DNA of 64,000 nucleotides, taken from positions 372,001 through 436,000 of the forward strand of contig NZ_BAAAOK010000015.1 in NCBI RefSeq assembly GCF_039530285.1, read 5' to 3'. Of the stretch, positions 7,976-15,744 are shown in pieces. How positions within the stretch are numbered: the first letter of the stretch is position 1; every line of letters starts with the position of its first letter. Position numbers and translations under genes: made by a program. The DNA is from Actinomadura_C alba (lineage in GTDB: Bacteria > Actinomycetota > Actinomycetes > Streptosporangiales > Streptosporangiaceae). The notes beneath the pieces are model-generated. The model saw only the letters and a program-made list of their open reading frames with translations, searched no databases and was not told the DNA's origin.

Positions 7976-8432
7976 TCGCCTGGCGCCGTCAGGGATGAAC
8001 CCGGGCGGCCGGGAACAAGATGTCGGTGTTGTCCTGATGACTTTGATGGGCGAAGAGTAGTAGGTCGCGCCGAAATGCATTTTGGCGTCGGGATGGGGTA
8101 AATCCGACGTTGTTCCTCAACTGCTGCAGAATGGCAAGATGGCAAGTATGGACCCATAGCGCTTTCCCGTGGCATCTGTTTACTTGATCACGACTTCGCT
8201 CGCGTGTTTCCGTCTCATTGTTCGGGTATCCAACTCGTGCCGCACCGATGCGGGTATCGCGGAAGAAAGGTCCGGTCTATCGGACTCGAGCGGGTATGGT
8301 GAATCAATAGATGACTCCCAAGAAGAAAGGGCGGGCATCGCGCCCGCTCGCCGGTAAATACCTATGGAGCTTTGCGGTTGCGACGACGACGGTCGGCCTC
8401 GCAATGGCGTCATATCCGGCGCTGGCTAACTC
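7976..8432 (+). repeat. Direct repeat copy B: remnant of GT-C end, spacer and 5' end of collagen-like gene 2
   Basis: Second copy of 6687-7150, offset by 1282-1289 bases. It opens with a relic of the glycosyltransferase 3' end: codons for AWRRQG then TGA at 7996-7998, against AWRRQE-TGA in copy A. It runs through the spacer into the collagen-like gene at 8311. The gap 7884-8310 holds only the terminator, this duplicated sequence and no separate gene. Confidence 0.92.
8295..8300 (+). promoter_or_regulatory. Candidate -10 box TATGGT of collagen-like gene 2
   Basis: Same box, same 10-base distance to the start codon and same upstream sequence as at 7013-7018. Both genes therefore carry their own copy of one promoter and are probably controlled alike. 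Confidence 0.45.
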
Positions 8433-9735
8433 CGTTACTGAAACGACGAATGCCTCTTCCATTAAAAAGGCCGGGGACGATTGGGACGATGATTGGGGCG
8501 ACGGTGAGTCCCAGGGCCAGTCTCAAGAACAGTCCCAGGTTGTAAAAGCCAAGAAGGCGCGGACGGGGCCGACAGGGCCGACAGGGCCGACAGGGCCCCA
8601 GGGTAAGACGGGCCCCACGGGGCCGACTGGGCCTCAGGGTAAGACGGGCCCCACGGGGCCGACTGGGCCCCAGGGTAGGACAGGTCCCACGGGACCCACA
8701 GGGCCGACTGGACCCCAGGGTAGAACGGGTCCCACAGGTCCCACGGGACCGACTGGGCCCCAGGGTAGGACAGGTCCCACGGGTCCCACCGGGCCGACTG
8801 GACCTCAGGGCAGAACGGGTCCCACGGGGCCGACGGGTCCCACGGGGCCGACTGGGCCTCAGGGTAGGACGGGTCCCACCGGGCCGACGGGGCCGACTGG
8901 GCCCCAGGGTAGGACAGGTCCCACCGGTCCCACCGGGCCAACTGGGCCAACTGGACCCCAAGGTAGGACGGGTCCCACGGGGCCGACTGGACCCCAAGGT
9001 AGGACGGGTCCCACGGGGCCGACTGGGCCGAAGGGTGACACGGGCCCGACCGGGCCGAAGGGCGACACGGGCCCGACCGGGCCGAGGGGTGCGACAGGTC
9101 CGACCGGTCCGCGGGGGGACTCCATCACCACGGCGCTTCAGGGCAGCACCAGGTTCTCGGGACTTGTCCGCAATGGTGCGTTGCTGGTCCGCGATTCGCG
9201 GCCAGGGTCCCGATCCGCCGGGTCATGGCATCGGATGCCTTTCAACGGTACAGTCACTGCCGCCTCGCTGTCCCCGGAGGGCTCCGACCAGATCCGTGTC
9301 ATGCTGGTGGACAACCTCGGCAGGTTGCACGAGGCGACGTGCATGGTCAAGCCGGCCTCAGGAGCTGCTGCTCCTGCGTGGCCAGGCAACTGCACTCCGT
9401 TCTCCGTCTCCGCGCCAGAGGTGACGAGTGTTGATCCCGCGCCAGAGGTGACGAGTGCCGATCGCGCGCCAGAGGCGACGAGTGCTAGTCCCGCGCCAGA
9501 GGTGACGAGTGTTCCCGCGCCAGAGGCGACGAGTGCTGATCGCGCGCCAGAGGCGACGAGTGCTGATCGCGCGCCAGAGGCGACGAGTGCTAGTCCCGCG
9601 CCAGAGGTGACGAGTGTTCCCGCGCCAGAGGCGACGAATGCTGCCGCGCCAGAGGCGACGAGTGCTGGTCCCGCGCCAGAGGTGACGAGCGTTCCCGCGC
9701 CAGAGATGACGATTTTGATCCGGCACCAGGGATGA
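8311..9735 (+). CDS. Secreted collagen-like protein 2 (Gly-Pro-Thr repeats with a C-terminal repeat tail)
   Basis: 474 residues. The N-terminal 35 residues are nearly identical to protein 1, with the same signal peptide. An acidic linker (DDDWGDG, QSQEQSQ) leads into about 60 Gly-X-Y triplets (near residues 84-268), mostly GPT with GPQ-GRT punctuation and a final GPK-GDT set. Then follows a small beta-rich domain related to that of protein 1 (two cysteines, N-C-x-P-F ending), then a low-complexity tail of about 12 units such as APEVTSVDP and APEATSADR. The last unit carries a one-base deletion compared with its siblings, which shifts the frame and ends the gene at 9735. Without it the frame would run to TAA at 9753-9755. 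No anchor motif was seen. It is probably a longer paralogue produced by tandem duplication. Confidence 0.85.
   Translation: MTPKKKGRASRPLAGKYLWSFAVATTTVGLAMASYPALANSVTETTNASSIKKAGDDWDDDWGDGESQGQSQEQSQVVKAKKARTGPTGPTGPTGPQGKTGPTGPTGPQGKTGPTGPTGPQGRTGPTGPTGPTGPQGRTGPTGPTGPTGPQGRTGPTGPTGPTGPQGRTGPTGPTGPTGPTGPQGRTGPTGPTGPTGPQGRTGPTGPTGPTGPTGPQGRTGPTGPTGPQGRTGPTGPTGPKGDTGPTGPKGDTGPTGPRGATGPTGPRGDSITTALQGSTRFSGLVRNGALLVRDSRPGSRSAGSWHRMPFNGTVTAASLSPEGSDQIRVMLVDNLGRLHEATCMVKPASGAAAPAWPGNCTPFSVSAPEVTSVDPAPEVTSADRAPEATSASPAPEVTSVPAPEATSADRAPEATSADRAPEATSASPAPEVTSVPAPEATNAAAPEATSAGPAPEVTSVPAPEMTILIRHQG
8559..9117 (+). repeat. 36/45/54-bp tandem repeats encoding GPT collagen triplets
   Basis: A long run of 9-bp triplet codons arranged in units of 36, 45 or 54 bp, each closed by GPQ-G(R/K)T. 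Different unit lengths within one array show repeated gain and loss of single GPT triplets. All changes keep the reading frame. Confidence 0.92.
9411..9720 (+). repeat. 24-27-bp tandem repeats (APE-V/A-TS units)
   Basis: About a dozen units built on GCGCCAGAG(G/C)(T/C)GACGAGTG, alternating long (with GATCGC or GATCCC) and short forms. The array decays at its 3' end: GACGATTTTGATCC (about 9707-9720) lacks one base compared with GACGAGTGTTGATCC in earlier units, causing the frameshift that ends the gene. Confidence 0.88.
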
Positions 9736-9771
9736 CGAGGGGGATCCAGCGCTAATCCTGCATAGTGGCGG

Positions 9772-9811
9772 CGGGTGCCGCGTTCGGGGCTTCCCCCGGG
9801 CGCGGCACCCG
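9772..9811 (+). terminator. Hairpin terminator after collagen-like gene 2
   Basis: Perfect 11-bp arms CGGGTGCCGCG (9772-9782) and CGCGGCACCCG (9801-9811), with a nested CGGGG-ctt-CCCCG inside the loop. It lies 36 bases after the stop codon and before the glycyl-tRNA synthetase promoter. Confidence 0.7.
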
Positions 9812-9885
9812 TTCCGCTGCATCGCCTGCGGTTGAGTACTACGCTGGCGTGTCCTTCTGGCAGGGCCCTTGCCGCTTCGGGCCGA

Positions 9886-9891
9886 TAGGCT
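9886..9891 (+). promoter_or_regulatory. Candidate -10 box TAGGCT, leaderless start of the GlyRS gene
   Basis: TAGGCT ends 7 bases before the ATG at 9899, with no ribosome-binding site in between. This supports 9899 as the start rather than the upstream in-frame ATG at 9869. Confidence 0.5.
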
Positions 9892-9898
9892 CGCGAAC

Positions 9899-12883
9899 AT
9901 GCTGACGATGCAAGAGGCGCTGATCCGGCTGACCGAGTACTGGGCCGGTCAGGGGTGCGTCATCGTGCAGCCGACGAACACCGAAGTCGGTGCGGGGACG
10001 CTCAACCCGGCGACCGCCCTGCGGGTGCTCGGGCCGGAGCCGTGGCGGGTCGCCTATGTCGAGCCGAGCGTCCGGCCGGACGACTCCCGGTACGGCGACA
10101 ACCCCAACCGCCTGCAGACCCACACGCAGTTCCAGGTGATCTTGAAGCCGGAGCCCGGTGACGCGCAGGAGCGCTACCTCGGGAGCCTCGCGGCGCTCGG
10201 CGTCGACCTGGAGGCGCACGACGTCCGGTTCGTCGAGGACAACTGGGCCTCGCCGGCTCTCGGCGCGTGGGGGCTCGGGTGGGAGGTCTGGCTCGACGGG
10301 CTCGAGATCACCCAGTTCACCTACTTCCAGCAGTCGGGCGGCCTCGCGCTCGATCCCGTCTCGGTCGAGATCACGTACGGTATGGAGCGCATCATCATGG
10401 CGCTCCAGGGCGTCTCCCACTTCAAGGAGATCGCCTATGCGCCGGGCATCTCCTACGGCGAGGCGTTCGGCCAGGCCGAGTACGAGATGAGCCGCTACTA
10501 CCTCGACGACGCCGACATCGAGACGGGGCGCGAGCTGTTCGAGGCCTACGAGGCCGAGGCGCGGCGCCTGATCGCGGCGCGGCTGCCGGTGCCCGCCCAC
10601 TCCTACGTCCTTAAGTGCTCGCACGCCTTCAACGTGCTCGACGCCAGGGGCGCCGTCGGCACCACCGAACGGGCTCGCGCGTTCGCGCGGATGCGCGGGC
10701 TTGCCCGCGACGTTGCGCAGCTGTGGGCCGAGCGGCGCGATGAGCTCGGCCATCCCCTGGGCGTCGCGGTGACCGGCGCCGCCGCCGAGGCGCCGCCGGC
10801 GGCGTCGTACCCGACGATCGACGCCCCGGCGCCCCTCGCCTTCGAGATCGGAGTCGAGGAGCTGCCGCCCGCCGAGGTCGCGCGGGCGGCCGGATATGTC
10901 CGCGACGCGCTGGCCGAGGGCCTCGCCGCGACCCGGTTGCGGCACGGCGAGATCGACGTCGTCGCCTCTCCCCGCCGAATGGTGGCGCTGGTCGAGGACA
11001 TCGCGCCCCGCGAGGACGATTCCGAAGAGGTCGTCCGCGGGCCGCGGCTGTCGGCGGCCTACGACGCCGAGGGCCGGCCGACCAAGGCCGCGCAGGGGTT
11101 CGCCCGGAGCCGTGGCGTCGACGTCGCCGACCTGCGGCCGATCACCTGGCGTGGCGGGGAGTACGCCGGATACGTCGAGCAGGTCCCCGGGCGGCCCGCC
11201 TCCGAGGTGCTCGCCGCGCTGCTGCCCGGGGTCGTGACGGGGCTGCGCGCCGAGAAGAACATGCGCTGGAACGCGCCGGGCCTGTCCTACAGCCGGCCGA
11301 TCCGCTGGATCCTCGCCCTGCTCGGCGACGAGGTGGTCCCGTTCTCGGTCGGCGGGATGACGGCGGGCCGGTTCACCACCGTGCACCGCACCGCTGCGGA
11401 GCCGCGCGTCGAGGTGGCGTCGGCGGGCCGTCACCTGGACACGCTCCGGGCGCACGGGATCGAACCCGACGCTGCCCGCCGCCGGGAGCGGATCGTCGCC
11501 ACGGCCGCCGAACTCGCACGGGGCGTCGGCGGGGGCATCGACGCCGAGGCCGAAGGCGGCGTCATCGACGAGGTCACCGATCTCGTCGAGGAGCCGGTCG
11601 CCATCCTCGGTTCGTTCGACTCCGGTTATCTGGAGCTGCCCGGCGACATCCTCACCACGGTCATGAAGAAGCACCAGCGCTATCTCCCCGTACGCGACCG
11701 TGACGGCCGGCTGCTGCCGCACTTCGTGACGATGGCGAACGGCGCGTGCGACGTCGCCGCCGTACGCGCGGGGAACGAGGCCGTGCTCCGCGCCCGCTAC
11801 GAGGACGCATCCTTCTTCTACCGGGCCGATCTGCGGGTGGCCCCGGACGAGCTGAAGCGGGGACTGGACAAACTGACCTTCGAAGAGCGGCTCGGCTCCA
11901 TGACCGACCGCGCGGAGCGGATCAGCGCGATCGCACTGGAACTCGCCGAGTGGGTCGAGTTGTCGGCGGACGAGACCGAGGTCCTGGCGCGCGCCGCGGC
12001 CCTCGCGAAGTTCGATCTCGGGTCGCAGATGGTCATCGAGCTCTCCAGCCTGGCCGGCGTCATGGCGCGAGAGTACGCACTGAAGGCCGGCGAGCCGGAA
12101 GCGGTGGCGAACGCCCTGCACGAGATGGAGCTTCCGCGCTCGTTCGGCGACCGGCTGCCCGACTCGGCCCCGGGTGCGCTGCTGGCCGTGGCCGATCGGC
12201 TGGACCTGCTCGCCGGGTTGTTCGGCATCGGCTCGGTCCCCTCGGGCAGTTCGGATCCGTTCGGGCTGCGCCGCGCCGCCCTCGGCCTGACCGCGATACT
12301 GCGCGCGCGGCCGAGGCTGTCGGCCATCACGGTGGCGGAGGGGCTCGCCGTGGCCGCGCGTCAACAGCCGGTCGAGGTCGGCCCGGCGGCACTGGAGGAA
12401 TCCGCGAGGTTCGTCACCCGCCGGTTCGAGCAGGCCTTGCTCGACGCCGGGCATCCGGTCGGCGTTGTACGGGCGGTCCTGCCGCACGCGGGGTCACCGG
12501 CCTACGCCGAGCAGGCCGCGGCCGACCTGGAGAAGCTCCTCGGCGACGAGCGCTTCGACCGGCTGACCACGGCGCTGCAGCGGGTACTGCGCATCGTCCC
12601 GGCCGAGACGGCGGCGGCGTACGACCCCGCCCTGTTCGACGACGACGCGGAGCGGCGTCTGCATGACGCGCTGACCAGAGTGCGCGGCGAACTCGGGGAC
12701 GCGGCGGTGGGGCTGCCCGCCTTCACCGGCGCGGCGCTGGCACTCGCCGGACCGATCGACGACTACTTCGACGAGGTCCTGGTCATGGCCGACGATCCGG
12801 CCGTCCGGGCCAATCGGCTCGGCCTGCTCGCCGCGATCCGCGATCTCGTGGCGGGTGTCCTGGACTGGCGCGAGGTGTCCTGA
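9899..12883 (+). CDS. glyQS: Glycyl-tRNA synthetase, alpha and beta subunits fused
   Basis: 994 residues joining what are usually two genes. Residues 1 to about 295 are the GlyQ class II catalytic subunit (ALIRLTEYWAGQGC, QPTNTEVGAGTLNP, NPNRLQTHTQFQV, ITYGMERI). A linker of about 15 residues (AAEAPPAASYPT) leads into the GlyS-type beta subunit from about 310 (FEIGVEELPP), with an HD-like segment (MKKHQRYLP), and a C-terminal tRNA-binding region. It charges tRNA-Gly in the cytoplasm. Fused GlyQS is known from Chlamydia and scattered other bacteria, whereas most actinobacteria use the unrelated alpha-2 type GlyRS. It follows the collagen island, with its own leaderless promoter, and ends in a hairpin shared with the convergent gentisate operon. 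Confidence 0.95.
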   Translation: MLTMQEALIRLTEYWAGQGCVIVQPTNTEVGAGTLNPATALRVLGPEPWRVAYVEPSVRPDDSRYGDNPNRLQTHTQFQVILKPEPGDAQERYLGSLAALGVDLEAHDVRFVEDNWASPALGAWGLGWEVWLDGLEITQFTYFQQSGGLALDPVSVEITYGMERIIMALQGVSHFKEIAYAPGISYGEAFGQAEYEMSRYYLDDADIETGRELFEAYEAEARRLIAARLPVPAHSYVLKCSHAFNVLDARGAVGTTERARAFARMRGLARDVAQLWAERRDELGHPLGVAVTGAAAEAPPAASYPTIDAPAPLAFEIGVEELPPAEVARAAGYVRDALAEGLAATRLRHGEIDVVASPRRMVALVEDIAPREDDSEEVVRGPRLSAAYDAEGRPTKAAQGFARSRGVDVADLRPITWRGGEYAGYVEQVPGRPASEVLAALLPGVVTGLRAEKNMRWNAPGLSYSRPIRWILALLGDEVVPFSVGGMTAGRFTTVHRTAAEPRVEVASAGRHLDTLRAHGIEPDAARRRERIVATAAELARGVGGGIDAEAEGGVIDEVTDLVEEPVAILGSFDSGYLELPGDILTTVMKKHQRYLPVRDRDGRLLPHFVTMANGACDVAAVRAGNEAVLRARYEDASFFYRADLRVAPDELKRGLDKLTFEERLGSMTDRAERISAIALELAEWVELSADETEVLARAAALAKFDLGSQMVIELSSLAGVMAREYALKAGEPEAVANALHEMELPRSFGDRLPDSAPGALLAVADRLDLLAGLFGIGSVPSGSSDPFGLRRAALGLTAILRARPRLSAITVAEGLAVAARQQPVEVGPAALEESARFVTRRFEQALLDAGHPVGVVRAVLPHAGSPAYAEQAAADLEKLLGDERFDRLTTALQRVLRIVPAETAAAYDPALFDDDAERRLHDALTRVRGELGDAAVGLPAFTGAALALAGPIDDYFDEVLVMADDPAVRANRLGLLAAIRDLVAGVLDWREVS

Positions 12884-12967
12884 CCGGCCCTGGCCGAGCC
12901 GGTACGGGGTCCGCCCCGGAGGGCCGGATCCGCGGTCGGGGCGACGACCCGGCCGACGGCCCCGAGA

Positions 12968-12993
12968 CCCCGCCGACACCCCTGTCGGCGGGG
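12968..12993. terminator. Bidirectional hairpin terminator between converging genes
   Basis: Perfect 11-bp stem CCCCGCCGACA / TGTCGGCGGGG with a CCCC loop, in the 148-base gap between the GlyRS gene (rightward) and the maleylpyruvate isomerase gene (leftward). Being symmetric, it can serve both strands. Confidence 0.75.
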
Positions 12994-13031
12994 CTCGATG
13001 ACCACGTGCCGGCTCATCCGGCCGGCGCCGG

Positions 13032-13769
13032 CTAGAGCCAGCGACCGGGCACCGGCAGGGGCGCTCCCGGATCGGCTGTCCGCACGCCGTGGGCACCGCG
13101 CCCGGTGATCCAGGCGCAGAGCGCGGCCGCGGTGCCGGTGACCTCCGAGCCCGGCCGGTCCGTGAGTTCGACGCTCCACGTCCGCCGGCGGTCCTCCGGG
13201 GCCAGGATCAGCGCCGGTTCCTGCCCGCGCTGTGTCCACGCCGCCGTGACATCGGTCAGCAGCCGGTCCACGAGCTCCGGCGGGAAGACGCCGAACGTCG
13301 CACCGTCGCCGAGGTCGACCGCGTGCACCCACACCTCGCGGCAGCGCATCCACACGATCTGGGTGGCGGGCACGGTGCGTCCCTGGGCGGTGACGACCTC
13401 GGCCCGCCACTGGTCGCCGGACAGCCCGGCGAGCGCCGACCACAGTTCCTCGGCGGTCTGCCGCACGAAAGCGCGAAGTTCCGGGGCGGGCCGCCCGGCG
13501 CCCTCGGCTATCTCGGCGTCCCGCGCGAAGGTACTGGCGTACATGGGCGTCCGTTCACCCGTACGGGCCCAGTGGACGAGCCGGCCCAGCGCGCGGGCGT
13601 TGTAGCCCACGTGCGCCACCAGATGACCCCGGCTCCAGCCGGGCAGGGCGGTGGGCGCGGCGAGGTCGGCGTCGGCGAGGGCGTCCAGGTGCGCGAGGAA
13701 GTGGCCGGTCCCCTCCCGCAGCCGGCCGAGTTCCCCGGCCGGTGCGCCGGCCTCCGGATCACCAGGCAC
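13032..13769 (-). CDS. Maleylpyruvate isomerase, mycothiol-dependent
   Basis: 245 residues, an N-terminal DinB-like four-helix domain plus a C-terminal domain. H53 (GHLVAHVGYN), E145 and H149 (CREVWVHAVDL) match the metal-binding His/Glu/His positions known for the Corynebacterium mycothiol-dependent enzyme. It isomerises maleylpyruvate to fumarylpyruvate using mycothiol, the second step of gentisate breakdown. Its GTG start overlaps the hydrolase gene's stop by 11 bases, so it is the third gene of the leftward operon. Other members of this fold are general mycothiol transferases, but the neighbours make the assignment firm. Confidence 0.9.
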   Translation of the reverse strand: MPGDPEAGAPAGELGRLREGTGHFLAHLDALADADLAAPTALPGWSRGHLVAHVGYNARALGRLVHWARTGERTPMYASTFARDAEIAEGAGRPAPELRAFVRQTAEELWSALAGLSGDQWRAEVVTAQGRTVPATQIVWMRCREVWVHAVDLGDGATFGVFPPELVDRLLTDVTAAWTQRGQEPALILAPEDRRRTWSVELTDRPGSEVTGTAAALCAWITGRGAHGVRTADPGAPLPVPGRWL

Positions 13770-14601
13770 TGCCGGCGCCTTCGGCTCGGACGGTGTTGGC
13801 GAGCTCGCCGATGCCGTCGACGCGCGTGCCGAGCTTGGCGCCGTCCGACAGGTAGCGCGGCGGCTTGCGCGCGTGCCCGACGCCGCCCGGCGTGCCGGTC
13901 GCGATCACGTCACCGGGGCGCAGCGTGAGGATGGCGGAGATGTACGAGACCAGCTCCGCGGGCCCGAAGACCAGGTCGGAGGTGTCGGCGCGTTGTACGG
14001 TCTCGCCGTCGACCACGCAGGAGAGCTCAAGGGAGAGGTTCCCCGGCAGCTCGTCCGGGGTGGCCAGGACGGGCCCGAACGGCGTGGTGGCCTCGAAGGT
14101 CTTGCCCTGCAGCCACTGCAGCGTGCGGTTCTGATAGTCGCGGGCCGTCACGTCGTTGATCACCGAGTAGCCGGCGATCGCGGATCCGGCCCGCTCGGCG
14201 TCGGCGTGGCGCACGGTCGCACCGATCACGACCGCCAGCTCGGCCTCCCAGTCGAGTGCCTCGGTCACGCCGGGCAGCACCACGTCGTCGTACGGGCCGA
14301 CGAGCGCCTCGGGGAACTTGGCGAAGAGCGTCGGGTACTTCGGCAGCTCCCGCCCCATTTCGAGGATGTGCGTGCGGTAGTTGAGCCCGACGCAGAGGAT
14401 CTTGCCGGGCCGGGGGACCACTGGGGCGTAGCGGGCCGCTTCGAGGGCGTGCCGCGCGACGCCCGGCCCCGCCGCGAGTTCCCGCCAGCCGGGTTCGGCG
14501 AGCAGCGCCCCCACATCGGTGGCGTCGAGTTCGACGGCGTGGTCGTCCTCGACGCGGACGGCGGCGGTGCGGCCGTCCAACCGCAGCGTCGCGAGCTTCA
14601 T
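13759..14601 (-). CDS. Fumarylacetoacetate hydrolase family protein, likely fumarylpyruvate hydrolase
   Basis: 280 residues from the ATG at 14601, where the sequence matches the family start (MKLATLRLDG). The open frame continues upstream into the dioxygenase gene, but that part is not family-like. Core motifs are LCVGLNYRTH, FAKFPEALVGP, the metal ligands in DWEAELAVVIG (two Glu) and INDVTARD (Asp), and the TGTPGGVGHAR loop. It should cleave fumarylpyruvate into fumarate and pyruvate, the last step of the gentisate route. ATGA overlap with the dioxygenase stop (14598-14601) shows translational coupling. Confidence 0.92.
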   Translation of the reverse strand: MKLATLRLDGRTAAVRVEDDHAVELDATDVGALLAEPGWRELAAGPGVARHALEAARYAPVVPRPGKILCVGLNYRTHILEMGRELPKYPTLFAKFPEALVGPYDDVVLPGVTEALDWEAELAVVIGATVRHADAERAGSAIAGYSVINDVTARDYQNRTLQWLQGKTFEATTPFGPVLATPDELPGNLSLELSCVVDGETVQRADTSDLVFGPAELVSYISAILTLRPGDVIATGTPGGVGHARKPPRYLSDGAKLGTRVDGIGELANTVRAEGAGSAW

Positions 14602-15695
14602 TCGGTGTCCTCTCCAACGGTCACGCGGGCTTGGTGCAGTCCATCGAAGATCGGTGTGTCGCTGAACCGGAACAGGTCGAACCTCGACTCGGCCTGGATC
14701 TTCAGCGCCGTCCACGAGGGCACGACGGCGAGGTCGCCCTGGGCCATGCGGTGTTCGACGCCGTCGAGCACGAGCGCGCCCTCGCCCGAGAAGACCTGGA
14801 AGACCGACGATCCGACCTCACGGCGGGTCGTCGTCTCGGCGCCCGCCCGGAGCCGGTGGAACTCCGCCCGGATGGTCGGCATGACGTCGCCGCCCGTGGT
14901 CGGGTTGGTGTACCGAACGGCGGCGTGGCCGGGCTCGACCGTGACTGCGTGCCCCTCGTCCTCGAGCGCCAGCTGCTCGTCGAGCGCCCGGTCGGTGTGC
15001 TCCCAGCGATAGGCGGCGATCGGGGAGTTGGGCAGGGAACCGAGCGCCGACAGCGGCCGCAGTCCCGGGTACGCCCACAGCCGCTCGGAGCGCGACGCCG
15101 AAGGGGTGCTCCGGTCGGTGACCTCGTCGGCCCCGAACTCGAAGAACGTCGAGTCGGTGTAGTGCGCGAACGGGATGTCCAGCCCGTCGATCCAGGCCAT
15201 CGGCCGGTCGGTGGTGTTGTGGTGGGAGTGGAAGTGCCAGCCCGGCGTCAGCAGGAAGTCGCCGCGCCGCATCGCCACCGGGTCACCGTCCACGACCGTC
15301 CACACCCCCTCGCCCTCCACCACGAAGCGGAAGGCGTTCTGGGTGTGCCGGTGCTCGGGCGCCGTCTCCTGCGGACCGAGGTACTGGATGGCGGCCCACA
15401 GGGTGGGGGTGGCGAACGGGCGGCCGCCCAGACCGGGATTGGCGAGCGCGATCGCCCTGCGCTCGCCGCCGCGGCCGACGGGGACCAGGTCACCGGCCCG
15501 CTGGGCCAGCGGGTAGAGCGTCTTCCACGACCAGACGTGCGCCCGCGCGCTGGGCTTGGGGTGCATCGGCATGAGGTCGCCCAGCTGCGTCCACAGCGGC
15601 AACAGGTTCTCGGTGTCGAAGTCGGCGTACAGCCGGCGGAGGGCGGCGTCCTCCTCCGGTGTCGGTTCTGGAGCGGACGGCTCAGAGGCGTTCAT
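14598..15695 (-). CDS. Gentisate 1,2-dioxygenase
   Basis: 365 residues with two cupin domains. The N-terminal cupin carries iron ligands H115 and H117 (EHRHTQNAF) and a further histidine within PGWHFHSHHN (154-159). This enzyme opens the ring of gentisate to maleylpyruvate with O2. The start at 15695 is chosen because a -10 box TATGTT (15708-15703 on this strand) ends 7 bases upstream and a TTGCAC -35 (15732-15727) lies 18 bp further, giving a leaderless mRNA. Longer in-frame starts (15707, 15755) would overlap the promoter. It is the first gene of the three-gene gentisate operon, facing the IclR regulator. Confidence 0.92.
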   Translation of the reverse strand: MNASEPSAPEPTPEEDAALRRLYADFDTENLLPLWTQLGDLMPMHPKPSARAHVWSWKTLYPLAQRAGDLVPVGRGGERRAIALANPGLGGRPFATPTLWAAIQYLGPQETAPEHRHTQNAFRFVVEGEGVWTVVDGDPVAMRRGDFLLTPGWHFHSHHNTTDRPMAWIDGLDIPFAHYTDSTFFEFGADEVTDRSTPSASRSERLWAYPGLRPLSALGSLPNSPIAAYRWEHTDRALDEQLALEDEGHAVTVEPGHAAVRYTNPTTGGDVMPTIRAEFHRLRAGAETTTRREVGSSVFQVFSGEGALVLDGVEHRMAQGDLAVVPSWTALKIQAESRFDLFRFSDTPIFDGLHQARVTVGEDTE

Positions 15696-15702
15696 GTTCG
15701 CC

Positions 15703-15744
15703 AACATAGGAATACGATTCTGTATGGTGCAATAGCATTCTGTT
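15703..15744. promoter_or_regulatory. Divergent promoters with twin IclR-type operator
   Basis: Two related palindromes, GAATACGATTC (15710-15720, perfect) and CAATAGCATTC (15730-15740, one mismatch), are each followed by TGT and lie exactly 20 bp apart, centre to centre. They overlap the gentisate -35 TTGCAC (15732-15727, minus strand) and the IclR-side -10 TAGCAT (15733-15738, 6 bases before GTG 15745). A protein bound at both sites on one DNA face would control both promoters. That the binder is the adjacent IclR protein is an inference. Confidence 0.65.

Noticed and set aside
7273..9117. CRISPR-like array
   Set aside because: Repeats are contiguous coding units of 9, 36, 45 and 54 bp with no unique spacers, and they translate to collagen triplets.
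4225..9770. Insertion sequence or integrase bordering the collagen island
   Set aside because: No transposase, integrase, tRNA or terminal inverted repeats were seen at either edge, so the island is not called mobile.
9839..12487. 882-codon open frame on the minus strand
   Set aside because: Antisense to the GlyRS gene, which is certain. The product is Arg/Asp/Gly-rich and matches nothing.
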